Numbered from the stretch's first letter, positions 9,158 through 19,535 are shown. The stretch: 35,995 nucleotides of DNA from Alphaproteobacteria bacterium (GCA_016869375.1 VGEH01000032.1:1-35995); one strand, 5' to 3'. The notes: a model not told the origin generated them from the letters alone. Numbers and translations are program-made.

Positions 9158-9204
9158 CCATGCCCCCGGTCAGTTGATGCGCAGTATAAAACCGAAGGGA
9201 CCGA

Positions 9205-10218
9205 TTAGATGCGCCGAAGCCGGCCCGAGCACCAAATGAGCAGACCGAAGAGGACCAGGGCACCCGCCTGATGCGCGGCCGCGAGCCCGACCGGCACGTG
9301 GATGAGCAGCGTCAGGATACCCAGGCTCACCTGAACCGCCGCCATCGCCGCCAGGAGCTCCACGGGGATGCGCTGCGCCGGCGACAGCGATTCGCGCCGA
9401 GCCCGCACCCAGAACACGAGGATGCCGAGCGCCAGCAGCTTGGCGAGCCAGCGATGCAGGAACTGCACGGCAGCTGGCGTCGCGAAGAAGGTCCCGGCGT
9501 CGCCGGCCAGGCGCACTTCGTCCGGGATCCACTGATCGCCCATCAGCGGGAAGGTGTCGTAGACGAGCCCCGCATCGAGCCCGGCGACCAGCGCGCCCGA
9601 CAGGATCACGACGAAGGCAAAGGCGGCGAGGACCGCCGACATGCGCCGAAACCCCAGTGACGCCTGAAGCCGTGGCGCCGGATCGAGGCGCTCGATCAGG
9701 GCCAAAAGCAGGCCGTAGACCAGGACCGCAAGGCCGAGATGCGTGGCGAGGCGGTAATGGCTGACATGCGGGGCGTCGACGAGGCCCGAAGCCACCATCC
9801 ACCAGCCGACCACGCCTTGCAGCCCGCCGAGCACGAGCGCCAGGAGCAGCCAGGGCTTGAGCCAGGGGGCGAGCCGGCCCTTCCACCAGAACCAGGCGAG
9901 CGGCAGCGCGAAGACCAGCCCGATCAGCCGGCCCCAGAGCCGATGGATGTACTCCCACCAGAAGATGGTCTTGAAATCGTCGAGCCCCATCCACGAATTG
10001 AGCTTCTGGAACTCCGGCGTCGACTGGTACTCGGCGAACAGCTTCTGCCAGTCGGCCTCCGAGAGCGGCGGCAGCGCGCCGATCAGCGGCCGCCATTCGA
10101 CCATCGACAGACCGGACTCGGTCAGCCGCGTGATTGCACCGATGATCGCCATGGCGAAGACCATGGCCGCGGTGAGGAAAAGCCAGGCGACGACGGGACG
10201 GGACGAGGCTTCCGACAT
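9205..10218 (-). CDS. ctaA: heme A synthase (COX15/CtaA)
   Basis: Integral membrane enzyme that oxidises the C8 methyl of heme O to make heme A for aa3-type cytochrome oxidase. The sequence is a multi-helix membrane protein with the type-2 COX15 signatures: GAITRLTESGLSMVEWRP after the first helix, FWWEYIHRLWGRLIG with a heme-ligand His, SHYRLATHLGLA, LVAGLDAGLVYDTFPLMG, VQFLHRWLAKLLAL and AAHQAGALVLF. I start at the ATG at 10218 (337 aa), which gives MSEASSRPVVAWLFL; the frame is open for another 45 codons upstream but that part is not membrane-like. It is probably co-transcribed with murA. Confidence 0.94.
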   Translation of the reverse strand: MSEASSRPVVAWLFLTAAMVFAMAIIGAITRLTESGLSMVEWRPLIGALPPLSEADWQKLFAEYQSTPEFQKLNSWMGLDDFKTIFWWEYIHRLWGRLIGLVFALPLAWFWWKGRLAPWLKPWLLLALVLGGLQGVVGWWMVASGLVDAPHVSHYRLATHLGLAVLVYGLLLALIERLDPAPRLQASLGFRRMSAVLAAFAFVVILSGALVAGLDAGLVYDTFPLMGDQWIPDEVRLAGDAGTFFATPAAVQFLHRWLAKLLALGILVFWVRARRESLSPAQRIPVELLAAMAAVQVSLGILTLLIHVPVGLAAAHQAGALVLFGLLIWCSGRLRRI

Positions 10219-10397
10219 GGCCGCATTATGCGAAGGGGCTCCGGGCGGCACCAGAGCGACCAAGCGTCGCGCGGCTCCGAACCATTGAATTATTGTCGAA
10301 AGCGGAGCGAAAAGAGACGAAAACCGTCGCCGAATCGGAGTGACGATCCCCATATTTCGCGCTACCTCCTCTGCTTCCCGAGACGCGGATTCCCGAC

Positions 10398-13300
10398 TTG
10401 ACCGAGACGCTTCAGCTCGCCGACGGCTTTGCCTTTGCCGATCTCTACGACCGTAATGGGCTTGTCCGCCTGGACGGGAAGTTCACTGCGCATCTGAAGG
10501 AGTCCGACGCCGGCCTCTTCAACCGGTTGATGACGGCGCGCGCCCAGCCGGACAGCCTGGCGGCCAAGGACGAATCCCAGCTCGTCATCGACCTGGCGCC
10601 GCATCTCGAGGATTTCACGGCCCACCTCTTCCGTATCGAGGCGGAGGTCCGTGCTCTCGCCGCCCGTCATGACGCACTGGCACCGCTCTACGAGGTGAAG
10701 CGCCTGTTCGTGCAGCGGCGCGCGGTCAAGGAAGTGAATGCCGAGACCGCCGCCGGCCTCGACGGCGCAGCGCTCACCCGCAACCTCGAAGCGCTGATCG
10801 GCGGCACGCTGACCGAGGAGAGCTACGCCATCGCCGTCACGCGCTGGCTTGCGGACGAAGCGGCCAACGCGGACGCGATCGAAGTCGCCAAGAAATACGC
10901 CGGCTGGGCGGTGCACACGGCCGAGGGCAAGGCCAAGCATCGCCGCGGCGTGCTGTTCAAGGCGCCGCGCAAGGTCGATCCCATGCATCTGGTCCCGGTC
11001 GAGACCATCGTGCATGACGGCGTCGAGATGCTGCGCCTCGACCCGCATCACTGGCGCCGCCGCGAGGGCTTCGCGCTGACCGATGCCGGCATGGATCTCA
11101 AGGGCGCGCTCGACCACGCGAATTACTGCATCTGGTGCCACAACCAGGGCAAGGACAGCTGCTCGAAAGGCCTCAAGGACCGCAAGACTGGGCAGTTCCA
11201 GAAGAGCGCCTTCGGCATCCCGCTCGCGGGCTGCCCGCTCGAGGAGAAGATCTCCGAGATGAACCTGGTGAAGAGCCAGGGCAACTCGGTCGGCGCGCTC
11301 GCCATCGTCGCCATCGACAACCCGCTCTGCGCCGCGACCGGGCACCGGATCTGCAACGACTGCATGAAGGCCTGCATCTACCAGAAGCAGGAACCGGTCG
11401 ACATTCCGCAGGTCGAGACGCGGACGCTGAAGGACGTGCTGTCGCTGCCCTGGGGCTTCGAGATCTACGGTCTGCTGACGCGCTGGAACCCGCTCAACAT
11501 CCGCCGGCCGCTGCCGAAGCCGGATTCGGGCTACAAGGTGCTCGTGGTCGGCCTCGGCCCCGCCGGCTTCAATCTCTCGCATCACTTGGTCAATGACGGC
11601 CACGCCGTCGCCGCGATCGACGGCCTCAAGATCGAGCCCTTGCCGGCGGAGATATCCGGCGTCGAGGCCCTCGGCCGCCGCGTCCCGTTCCAGCCGATCC
11701 GCGATATCAGCGTGCTCAACGAGCCGCTCGACCACCGCGTTATGGCCGGCTTCGGCGGCGTTGCCGAGTACGGCATCACGGTCCGCTGGGACAAGAACTT
11801 CCTCAAGATCGTGCGCCTCCTGCTCGAACGCCGCGCCGAGTTTGCGATGTATGGCGGGGTGCGCTTCGGCGGCACGCTGACCGTCGACGGCGCCTTCGCG
11901 CTCGGCTTCGATCACATCGCTCTCTGCATGGGTGCCGGGCGGCCGACCATCGTCTCGATGAAGAACGGGCTCGCGCGCGGCGTGCGCGCCGCCTCCGACT
12001 TCCTGATGGGCCTGCAGCTCACCGGCGCGGCCAAGGGCGAGAGCCTCGCCAATCTCCAGATCCGGCTTCCCACCGTCGTCATCGGCGGTGGCCTGACCGC
12101 GATCGACACCGCGACCGAGACGCGGGCCTATTATCCGATCCAGGTCGAGAAGTTCCGGCAGCGCTACGAAGAGCTGGTCGCCGAGCGCGGCGTCGACGCG
12201 GTGCGGGCGGGCTGGACGCTGGAGGAGGCCGAGGTCTCCGAGGAGTTTCTCGCCCATGCGGCAGCGCTCGCTGCGCCGGGAGCGGACAAGGACAAGCTGA
12301 TCGATGAGTGGGGTGGCGTCACTATCGCCTATCGCCGGCGGATGATCGACGCGCCGAGCTACACTCTCAATCACGAAGAGGTCGAGAAGGCGCTCGAGGA
12401 AGGCATCCGCTTCGCCGAGAACCTGACCCCGGTCGAGGTCGAGGTCGATGTCTACGAGCATGCCCGCGCCGTCGTCTTCGAGCGCGACGGCACTTCGGTG
12501 CACCTGCCCGCCCGCTCTGTGCTGATGGCGGCGGGTACGCAGCCCAACACGGTGCTCGCGCGCGAGATGGACGGCCGTATCGAGCTCGACGGTAAGTACT
12601 TCCGCACCCTCGACGAGGACGGCAAGCCGGTGACGCCCGAGCGCATTGCCAAGCCGGAGACGCCGCATGTCCTGCTGGCGATCGAGGCCGATGGCCGCGC
12701 GCTTAGTTTCTTCGGCGATCTGCATCCGACCTTCGCCGGCAATGTCGTCAAGGCGATGGGCGGCACCAAGCAGGGCTATCCGGTGGTCAGCCGCACCCTG
12801 GCGAAGCGCGCGCCGACGCCAGTCACGCGCCAGGAGATGTTCGCCAGGCTCGACGACGGGCTACGCGCCCGCGTCCATGCGATCCATCGCCTGACACCCA
12901 ACATCGTCGAGATCGTGATCAAGGCGCCCTTCGCGGCAAATGCCTTCCACCCGGGCCAGTTCTATCGCCTGCAGAACTACGAGACGCGAGCGCGGCGCGC
13001 CGACTCGACGGTGTTGACCATGGAGGGGCTTGCCGTCACCGGCGCCTCGGTCGACCGCAAGGAAGGCCTGGTCTCGACCATCGTGCTGGAGATGGGAGGA
13101 TCCTCCGATCTCTGCGCCGAGCTACAGGCAGGCGAGCCGGTGATCCTGATGGGCCCGACGGGTATGCCGACGGAAACGCCGGCGGGCGAGACCGCGATTC
13201 TGGTCGGCGGAGGCCTCGGCAACGCGGTCCTGTTCTCGATCGGCGCGGCACTTCGCGCCCACGGCTCAAAGGTACTCTACTTCGCCGGCTACAAGAGCGC

Positions 13301-13838
13301 GGACGACCGCTATAAGGTCGAGGAGATCGAGGCGGCAGCGGACGTCATCGTCTGGTCCTGCGACCAGGGCGGCCTGACGCCGACCCGGCCGCAGGATCTC
13401 AGCTTCACCGGCAACATCATCGAGGCGATGACCGCCTATGCCCGCGGCCAGCTCGGCGCCAGGCCGATCGATCCGAAGCAGGCCGACCGGCTGATCGTCA
13501 TCGGCTCGGACCGCATGATGTCGGCGGTCGCCGATGCTCGCGAAGGCGTGCTCAAGGCCTATCTCAAGCCGAGCCTGGTCGCGATCGCCTCGATCAACTC
13601 GCCGATGCAATGCATGATGAAGGAGATCTGCGCCCAGTGCCTGCAGACGCAGGTCGATCCGGTGACGGGCAAGGAGACGGTGGTTTTCTCCTGCTTCAAT
13701 CAGGATCAACCGCTGGGCACGGTCGATTTCGACATGCTGCGCGCAAGGCTTTCGCAGAACGGCGCGCAGGAGAAGCTTGCCGCCCTCTGGATCGACCACT
13801 GCCTCAAGGAAATCGGCCGCCGCCCGGTCGCGGCCTAG
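10398..13838 (+). CDS. large FAD/Fe-S pyridine-nucleotide oxidoreductase (GltD-like plus PyrK-like fusion)
   Basis: Single 1146-aa polypeptide with three parts. Residues 1 to about 340 form a Cys-rich N-terminal region with CIWC at 244-247, Cys255, Cys279 and a C-x7-C-x2-C-x3-C cluster (311, 319, 322, 326), as expected for 4Fe-4S binding in GltD-type proteins. Residues about 375-800 are a GltD/NADPH-oxidoreductase module with VVGLGPAGF and a second dinucleotide fold VVIGGGLTAID near 560. Residues about 815-1146 resemble PyrK/ferredoxin-reductase subunits: FHPGQFYRLQNY for FAD, ILVGGGLGNAVLF for NAD(P), and a C-terminal QCMMKEICAQC plus a further Cys for an iron-sulfur cluster. The start is TTG at 10398; the next ATG is over 40 codons in. 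Electron donor, acceptor and pathway are unknown. It appears to be a single-gene unit. Confidence 0.85.
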   Translation: MTETLQLADGFAFADLYDRNGLVRLDGKFTAHLKESDAGLFNRLMTARAQPDSLAAKDESQLVIDLAPHLEDFTAHLFRIEAEVRALAARHDALAPLYEVKRLFVQRRAVKEVNAETAAGLDGAALTRNLEALIGGTLTEESYAIAVTRWLADEAANADAIEVAKKYAGWAVHTAEGKAKHRRGVLFKAPRKVDPMHLVPVETIVHDGVEMLRLDPHHWRRREGFALTDAGMDLKGALDHANYCIWCHNQGKDSCSKGLKDRKTGQFQKSAFGIPLAGCPLEEKISEMNLVKSQGNSVGALAIVAIDNPLCAATGHRICNDCMKACIYQKQEPVDIPQVETRTLKDVLSLPWGFEIYGLLTRWNPLNIRRPLPKPDSGYKVLVVGLGPAGFNLSHHLVNDGHAVAAIDGLKIEPLPAEISGVEALGRRVPFQPIRDISVLNEPLDHRVMAGFGGVAEYGITVRWDKNFLKIVRLLLERRAEFAMYGGVRFGGTLTVDGAFALGFDHIALCMGAGRPTIVSMKNGLARGVRAASDFLMGLQLTGAAKGESLANLQIRLPTVVIGGGLTAIDTATETRAYYPIQVEKFRQRYEELVAERGVDAVRAGWTLEEAEVSEEFLAHAAALAAPGADKDKLIDEWGGVTIAYRRRMIDAPSYTLNHEEVEKALEEGIRFAENLTPVEVEVDVYEHARAVVFERDGTSVHLPARSVLMAAGTQPNTVLAREMDGRIELDGKYFRTLDEDGKPVTPERIAKPETPHVLLAIEADGRALSFFGDLHPTFAGNVVKAMGGTKQGYPVVSRTLAKRAPTPVTRQEMFARLDDGLRARVHAIHRLTPNIVEIVIKAPFAANAFHPGQFYRLQNYETRARRADSTVLTMEGLAVTGASVDRKEGLVSTIVLEMGGSSDLCAELQAGEPVILMGPTGMPTETPAGETAILVGGGLGNAVLFSIGAALRAHGSKVLYFAGYKSADDRYKVEEIEAAADVIVWSCDQGGLTPTRPQDLSFTGNIIEAMTAYARGQLGARPIDPKQADRLIVIGSDRMMSAVADAREGVLKAYLKPSLVAIASINSPMQCMMKEICAQCLQTQVDPVTGKETVVFSCFNQDQPLGTVDFDMLRARLSQNGAQEKLAALWIDHCLKEIGRRPVAA

Positions 13839-14455
13839 TCGAAGTTCCGTTTCCACACCTTGGCCGGCCCGGGATGGGCATCGGCCTTGAGCGCGATCGC
13901 GTGGAGCTTCGGGCAGTTCGCCTCGAACCAGGCGCGTCCCGGACGCCAATGGGTCATGGCGCCGATGTAGAGGTCGATCGCCGAGAATCGCTCACCGAGG
14001 AACCACGGCCCTTTGGCCGCCGCCTCGACCATCCGCCAGTTCCGGCAGCGCCGCTCTATCGCGCCGCGCGAGAGCTCGGCCTGCGCCTTCTTGCCGGCGA
14101 TCCACTTGTGCGGAACATCTCCGACGGCGAAGGTCGGATAGACGGCGGCGACCAGGAAGATCAGCCAGCGCAGGAACTCCGGACGGATCGGGTCATCCGC
14201 CGGCGGTGCGAGGCCCGCTTCCGGGCGAAGCTCGGAGATGTGAAGGACGATCGCCGCGCTCTCGGTCATGACGCGGCCGTCGGGCAGCACCAGTGTCGGC
14301 AGCTGGCCGAGCGGGTTGAGCGCGAGAAGCCGGTCCTGGCCTTCGCCGCGCGGATCGACCGTCTCGATCTTGTAGTCGAGGCCGCCTGTCGCGAGTGCCG
14401 CCTCGACGATCGTCGATCCCCAGCCTTCGAGGGCGTAGAGCGTGAACTCGGTCAT
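13835..14455 (-). CDS. glutathione S-transferase family protein
   Basis: Two-domain GST fold of 206 aa. The N-terminal thioredoxin-like domain shows TLYALEGWGSTIVEAAL, the cis-Pro block LGQLPTLVLPDG, and TESAAIVLHI with the glutathione gamma-glutamyl-binding Glu-Ser. The C-terminal helical domain contains WFLGERFSAIDLYIGAM, the N-capping box region with the conserved Asp. The electrophile substrate cannot be told. The ATG overlaps the stop of the upstream EamA permease (ATGA at 14452-14455), so the two are translationally coupled. Its TAG stop shares a CTAG palindrome with the stop of the convergent oxidoreductase gene. Confidence 0.9.
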   Translation of the reverse strand: MTEFTLYALEGWGSTIVEAALATGGLDYKIETVDPRGEGQDRLLALNPLGQLPTLVLPDGRVMTESAAIVLHISELRPEAGLAPPADDPIRPEFLRWLIFLVAAVYPTFAVGDVPHKWIAGKKAQAELSRGAIERRCRNWRMVEAAAKGPWFLGERFSAIDLYIGAMTHWRPGRAWFEANCPKLHAIALKADAHPGPAKVWKRNFD

Positions 14456-15381
14456 GGTCTCCGTCCGGTGGTGCGAAGCATCAGGAACGTCGCCGAGAAC
14501 ATGATCAGCGCACCGACGCCCTCGGCAGCCGTGTAGCGCTCGCTGAGCACGATCGCGCCGACCAGGGCCGCGATCGCCGGCGAGACGAAGGAATAGCCGC
14601 TGGCGGCGGTCGGTCCCCAGGCAACGAGCAGGCGAAGGAAGATCGTGTAGGCGACAATGGAGCCGCCGAGCACGAGGAAGGCCCAGCCCGCGAGCACGGA
14701 GGGTTGGAGGAAACCGGCGAAGGAGGAGATCGTCGGCGCCTCGAGGAACAACGAGACGATGGCGAGGCCGGCGCCGCCGAGGACGCAATGCCAGCCCGCG
14801 AGCACGAACGCCGGCAGCTCGCGCGCGAGCGGACGCGTCAACACCGAGCCCAGGCAGAAGGAAAGCGTGCCGACGACGATCGAGACGGCACCGGCCAGAG
14901 CCTCCGGCGACGGATCGATCGTGGCGCGCCCCTGGAACATGACGAAGAGCCCGACGACCCCGAGCGCGACCGCGGCCATCCGCGTCCAGGAGAAGCGGTC
15001 CTGCCCGGCGAGCACGGCGATGAGGAAGACACCGACCGGGATGAGCGAGAGGTTGATGACCGCCGAGAAGCCGGTCGGCACATAGCGCAGCCCCCAGAAC
15101 AGCGGGCCGTAGCAGATCGTGTTCACCAGCATCGCCGTGTAGAAGATCTTGAAGCCGCAGCCGCGCACCATCACGCGATGGCCGGCGAACCACGCCATCG
15201 CCAGCAGCAGCGGGCCGGCGGCGAGAAAGCGGCAGGCGGCGAAGAACACCGGCGGCAGCACCTCGACGCCGGCACGGATGGCGATCCAGGTCAGCCCCCA
15301 GATCAGGCACATGACGGCGAAGAAGAAGATCGCCCAGCCTCGCGTCAACGCTCGCTCGGTCGAGAATGCTTGTAACTGCAT
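14452..15381 (-). CDS. EamA/DMT-family permease
   Basis: Inner-membrane permease of the drug/metabolite transporter superfamily, 309 aa with about ten hydrophobic segments arranged as two EamA repeats. Typical blocks are LIWGLTWIAIRAGVEVLPP and FFAACRFLAAGPLLL in the first repeat, and SYSFVSPAIAALVGAIVLSE-like residues at the end of the second. Substrate is unknown; family members export amino acids, nucleobases or other metabolites. The ATG at 15381 starts directly before the first hydrophobic helix. It overlaps the GST gene by 4 bp downstream, suggesting export and glutathione conjugation might be linked, though this is only context. Confidence 0.88.
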   Translation of the reverse strand: MQLQAFSTERALTRGWAIFFFAVMCLIWGLTWIAIRAGVEVLPPVFFAACRFLAAGPLLLAMAWFAGHRVMVRGCGFKIFYTAMLVNTICYGPLFWGLRYVPTGFSAVINLSLIPVGVFLIAVLAGQDRFSWTRMAAVALGVVGLFVMFQGRATIDPSPEALAGAVSIVVGTLSFCLGSVLTRPLARELPAFVLAGWHCVLGGAGLAIVSLFLEAPTISSFAGFLQPSVLAGWAFLVLGGSIVAYTIFLRLLVAWGPTAASGYSFVSPAIAALVGAIVLSERYTAAEGVGALIMFSATFLMLRTTGRRP

Positions 15382-15430
15382 AGACGGTTAGAATGCGCAG
15401 CCGCGCGTCGCGCGTCAACCGCAGAAGCGG

Positions 15431-15871
15431 CTAACGCCCGATCCGCACCAGCGGGCCGCGGTCGCCGCGGAGGCGATCGAAGGAGACGACCATGCCGCGC
15501 GCGGCCGCAGCCCCCTGCACCGCCTCGATCATCGAGAGCAGCTGCAAGCGCGCATCGAGGTGCTCGTCCTCGCGCAGGTTCGACATGATCAGCCAGTTGC
15601 CGCCGGCCGCTGCCTTGGTCCTAGGACGGCGACCGACATAGAGTTCGAAGTGGCGGTTGGTCAGCCAATGAACTTCGAGCACAGCGGGCATCGGGGACTC
15701 GTCATCCTCGAGCAGCAGCACATCGACATAGGTGCGCAGATATTCGGCGGCAGTCGACCAGGATTCGGCGACCTGGAGGAAGGAAGCGAGATCGCGCGGC
15801 AGCACGGTCAGGAATTCCGGCCGGGCGGTCGAGAGGCCTGGACGCCGGCGCGCGCCGGTGTGCCAGCTCAT
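15431..15871 (-). CDS. hypothetical protein
   Basis: I do not recognise this 146-aa protein. It appears soluble and alpha/beta, with a central segment VLEVHWLTNRHFELYVGRRP and a helical C-terminal part rich in Ala and Leu; no signal peptide, membrane helix or Cys pair is visible. I start at the ATG at 15871, which has AGG five bases upstream. A TTG at 15919 in the same frame (162 aa) also has GGAG four bases upstream, but using it would place a perfect 10-bp inverted repeat inside the coding region. It follows usg on the same strand with a small gap that contains a hairpin, so co-transcription is uncertain. Confidence 0.6.
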   Translation of the reverse strand: MSWHTGARRRPGLSTARPEFLTVLPRDLASFLQVAESWSTAAEYLRTYVDVLLLEDDESPMPAVLEVHWLTNRHFELYVGRRPRTKAAAGGNWLIMSNLREDEHLDARLQLLSMIEAVQGAAAARGMVVSFDRLRGDRGPLVRIGR

Positions 15872-15880
15872 GATCACCTG

Positions 15881-15902
15881 CCTGGGATCGACCGATCCCA
15901 GG
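15881..15902. repeat. perfect 10-bp inverted repeat with 2-nt spacer
   Basis: CCTGGGATCG, spacer AC, CGATCCCAGG. It lies 9 bp upstream of the preferred ATG (15871) of the minus-strand hypothetical gene. The tiny spacer makes it look more like a dimeric protein operator than an RNA hairpin. If the TTG start at 15919 is the real one, the repeat is instead coding. Confidence 0.5.
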
Positions 15903-15923
15903 ATCGGGTGACGGATCAAAGCG

Positions 15924-15945
15924 CTCCACCCCTCATGAGGTGGAG
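15924..15945 (-). terminator. weak hairpin between usg and the hypothetical gene
   Basis: CTCCACC and GGTGGAG pair around an 8-nt loop, in the gap just after the usg stop codon on the minus strand. There is no long U-tract after it, so it may be a weak terminator or an attenuating or stabilising hairpin. Confidence 0.3.
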
Positions 15946-15955
15946 TCTACCACCG

Positions 15956-16219
15956 TCAGTGTAGACGGAACTCGCTGCCGACGAGCCGGAACTCCGCCGC
16001 CTTGACGATGCCGGTCGAGCACACCTTCACCGAGTGAAGCTTGCCGTCGAGATTGCGGCTCCAGAAATCGAGGAACTTCTTCAGGACCGGGTAGCGAGGG
16101 GCCAAGTCGAGGGCCTGCCACACATAGCTCTGCAGCAGCTTCGGGTGATCGGGCATGTGGTAGAGGATTTCGGCGGTGGTCAGGCGGTAGCCGTCAAGCT
16201 GCCGGGCCAAGTCGCTCAT
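15956..16219 (-). CDS. usg: Usg-family small protein
   Basis: Small alphaproteobacterial protein of the Usg family (87 aa), role not firmly established. The N-terminus MSDLARQLDGYRLTTAEILY followed by HMPDHPKLLQSYVWQ and FLDFWSRNLDGKLHSVKV is what I recall as the family pattern. The start at 16219 has a strong ribosome site, AAGGAGCGGAG directly upstream; the open frame continues to 16411 but that extension enters the groE regulatory region and is not coding-like. It is transcribed divergently from groESL, so its promoter and the groE promoter share about 150 bp. Confidence 0.85.
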   Translation of the reverse strand: MSDLARQLDGYRLTTAEILYHMPDHPKLLQSYVWQALDLAPRYPVLKKFLDFWSRNLDGKLHSVKVCSTGIVKAAEFRLVGSEFRLH

Positions 16220-16370
16220 CTCCGCTCCTTTCGGGTAAAGGGCTACGTCGATAAAACCTTCCACCCGCGGAAAGGTGCCACGAGTCGGCCGCTGGTCACA
16301 AATTAAATCACGCGATTTCAATAAGTTAGCAGCCGCGACAAAAGAGTGCTGCCGAAAGTTCCCCCTTCTC

Positions 16371-16399
16371 TTGACAGGGGAACTGGTCGAGCCTACTTC
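16371..16399 (+). promoter_or_regulatory. groESL promoter
   Basis: TTGACA at 16371-16376 is a full -35 consensus, preceded by CT as in alphaproteobacterial housekeeping and RpoH promoters (CTTGAC). Seventeen bases later is TACTTC (16394-16399) as a poor -10. Transcription would begin inside or next to the CIRCE element, the usual arrangement for HrcA repression. Which sigma factor reads it cannot be decided from sequence alone. Confidence 0.6.
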
Positions 16400-16400
16400 C

Positions 16401-16427
16401 TTGGCACTCACTGAGGGTGAGTGCTAG
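16401..16427 (+). promoter_or_regulatory. CIRCE operator for HrcA
   Basis: TTGGCACTC, nine spacer bases, GAGTGCTAG: the controlling inverted repeat of chaperone expression (consensus TTAGCACTC-N9-GAGTGCTAA) with only two departures. It sits between the promoter and the groES start at 16475, the classical site where HrcA represses groESL until heat shock. An hrcA gene is not in this window. Confidence 0.93.
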
Positions 16428-16474
16428 CAGCGTCACCCTTAAGAGACACCGAAAGATAAGGACGGAGGGTCATC

Positions 16475-16789
16475 ATGAAGTTCAGGCCGCTGCACGACCG
16501 CGTGGTGGTCAAGCGGGTCGACGGCGACACCAAGTCGGCCGGCGGCATCATCATTCCGGACACCGCCAAGGAGAAGCCGATGGAGGGCGAAGTCGTCGCC
16601 GTCGGTCCGGGCGCGCGGGATGAGAAGGGGCAGATCCAGGCGCTCGACGTGAAGGCGGGCGACCGCATTCTCTTCGGCAAGTGGTCGGGCACCGAAGTGA
16701 AGATCGATGGGGTCGAGTACCTCATCATGAAGGAGTCCGACGTCATGGGCATCATCGAGGGTGCCTCGGCCAAGAAGAAGGCCGCTTAA
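16475..16789 (+). CDS. groES: co-chaperonin GroES
   Basis: Lid subunit of the GroEL/GroES folding chamber, a seven-membered ring in the cytoplasm. The 104-aa protein starts [16 protein letters not shown] and has the mobile-loop region [20 protein letters not shown] at about residues 20-40 that docks onto GroEL, then [15 protein letters not shown] and [15 protein letters not shown]. The ATG has GGAGG seven bases upstream. It is followed 15 bp later by groEL; the pair is controlled by the CIRCE element. Confidence 0.98.
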   Translation: MKFRPLHDRVVVKRVDGDTKSAGGIIIPDTAKEKPMEGEVVAVGPGARDEKGQIQALDVKAGDRILFGKWSGTEVKIDGVEYLIMKESDVMGIIEGASAKKKAA

Positions 16790-16801
16790 GGAGGGATTTG
16801 A

Positions 16802-18451
<1,650 letters not shown>

Positions 18452-18480
18452 GTCCGTCGACGTCGACATGTTTATGGAAG

Positions 18481-18512
18481 GGGCCGCGGAGAGATCCGCG
18501 GCCCTTTCTCCT
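18481..18512 (+). terminator. intrinsic terminator of groESL
   Basis: GGGCCGCGGA (18481-18490), GAGA loop, TCCGCGGCCC (18495-18504): a perfect 10-bp GC stem followed by TTTCTCCTT. It lies 29 bp after the groEL stop and before the next gene. Confidence 0.88.
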
Positions 18513-18542
18513 TGTACCCCGGGCTTCGGCTAGGATGGCGGC

Positions 18543-19481
18543 GTGAACGCCATCCTCAATGTCAGCCTCCCGGTCTTCGCCATCATCCTCGGCGGCTATC
18601 TCGCCGCCCGATCTCGGCTGCTCGGCCAGGGCTCGACCGCGGCGCTGAACGCCTTCGTCTACTACTTCGCGCTCCCCCCGCTCCTCTTCCTGTCGATGGC
18701 GCGCGTGCCGCTCTCCGAGATCTTCTACTGGCCCTATCTCGGCGCCTATGTCGGCGGCCTGCTCGGCACGGCCGTGCTCTCGCTGGTCGCCGGCCTCGTC
18801 CTGTTCCGGCGCCACGCCGCCGAGCTGTCGCTGCAGGCCATGACCGCGGTCTTCTCGAACACCGGCTATATGGGCGTGCCGCTGTTCCTGACCGCCTTCG
18901 GCGAGCAGGGGGCGCTGGCGCCTCTGATCCTCACGGTCTTCAACGGTGCCGTGGTCGTCGGCACGGTGGTCGTGCTGATCGAGTTCTCCTTGAGCAAGAG
19001 CGGCAACCCGCTCCGCATCTTCCGCGATGTCGGCGTCGCTCTTCTGAAGAACCCGCTGGTGATGTCGGCGGCCATCGGCATCCTATGGTCGGCGCTCAGG
19101 CTGCCGCTGCCGAAGCCGCTCACCAATCTCTGCGAGATCCTCGGTGCCGCCTCCGGTCCCTGCGCGCTCTTCGCCATGGGGCTGTCGTTGGTGGCCCACG
19201 CAAGCAGCGGCTCCCAGGGCGAGACCGGCTGGCTGGTCTTTCTTAAACTGATCGTTCAGCCGGCGATCACCTTCTGGCTCGCCTTCCATGTGCTCGCGCT
19301 CGATACCTTCTGGGCGATGTCGGCGGTGATCATGGCGGCCCTGCCGACAGGGGCGCTGACCTTCGTCATCGCCCAGCGCTACGGCCTCTATGTCGCGCCG
19401 GCGACCCAGGCGACACTGGTCTCGACCGTGCTTTCGGTCGTCACCGTCTCGGCGATGCTCGTCTGGTTCGGGATCGGCTGA
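18543..19481 (+). CDS. AEC-family (auxin efflux carrier-like) permease
   Basis: Inner-membrane permease of the AEC/bile-arsenite-riboflavin transporter group, 312 aa with about ten hydrophobic segments. Typical family features are FAIILGGYLAARS near the N-terminus, NAFVYYFALPPLLF, FSNTGYMGVPLFL, VGVALLKNPLVMSAAIG between the two halves, and the late ALPTGALTFVIAQRYG. Bacterial members move malate, malonate or other organic acids, but the substrate here is unknown. The start is GTG at 18543, preceded by AGGATGG; it lies just behind the groEL terminator and 54 bp before pepN. Confidence 0.88.
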   Translation: MNAILNVSLPVFAIILGGYLAARSRLLGQGSTAALNAFVYYFALPPLLFLSMARVPLSEIFYWPYLGAYVGGLLGTAVLSLVAGLVLFRRHAAELSLQAMTAVFSNTGYMGVPLFLTAFGEQGALAPLILTVFNGAVVVGTVVVLIEFSLSKSGNPLRIFRDVGVALLKNPLVMSAAIGILWSALRLPLPKPLTNLCEILGAASGPCALFAMGLSLVAHASSGSQGETGWLVFLKLIVQPAITFWLAFHVLALDTFWAMSAVIMAALPTGALTFVIAQRYGLYVAPATQATLVSTVLSVVTVSAMLVWFGIG

Positions 19482-19535
19482 CGATCTGCTATGACTTCGC
19501 CCCCTGGAGCGTGACCGCCCATCCCTGAGGACGCC

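Noticed and set aside
10362-12725. 787-codon open frame antisense to the large oxidoreductase gene
   Set aside because: Opposite-strand shadow caused by high third-position G+C; the plus-strand product has clear motifs throughout.
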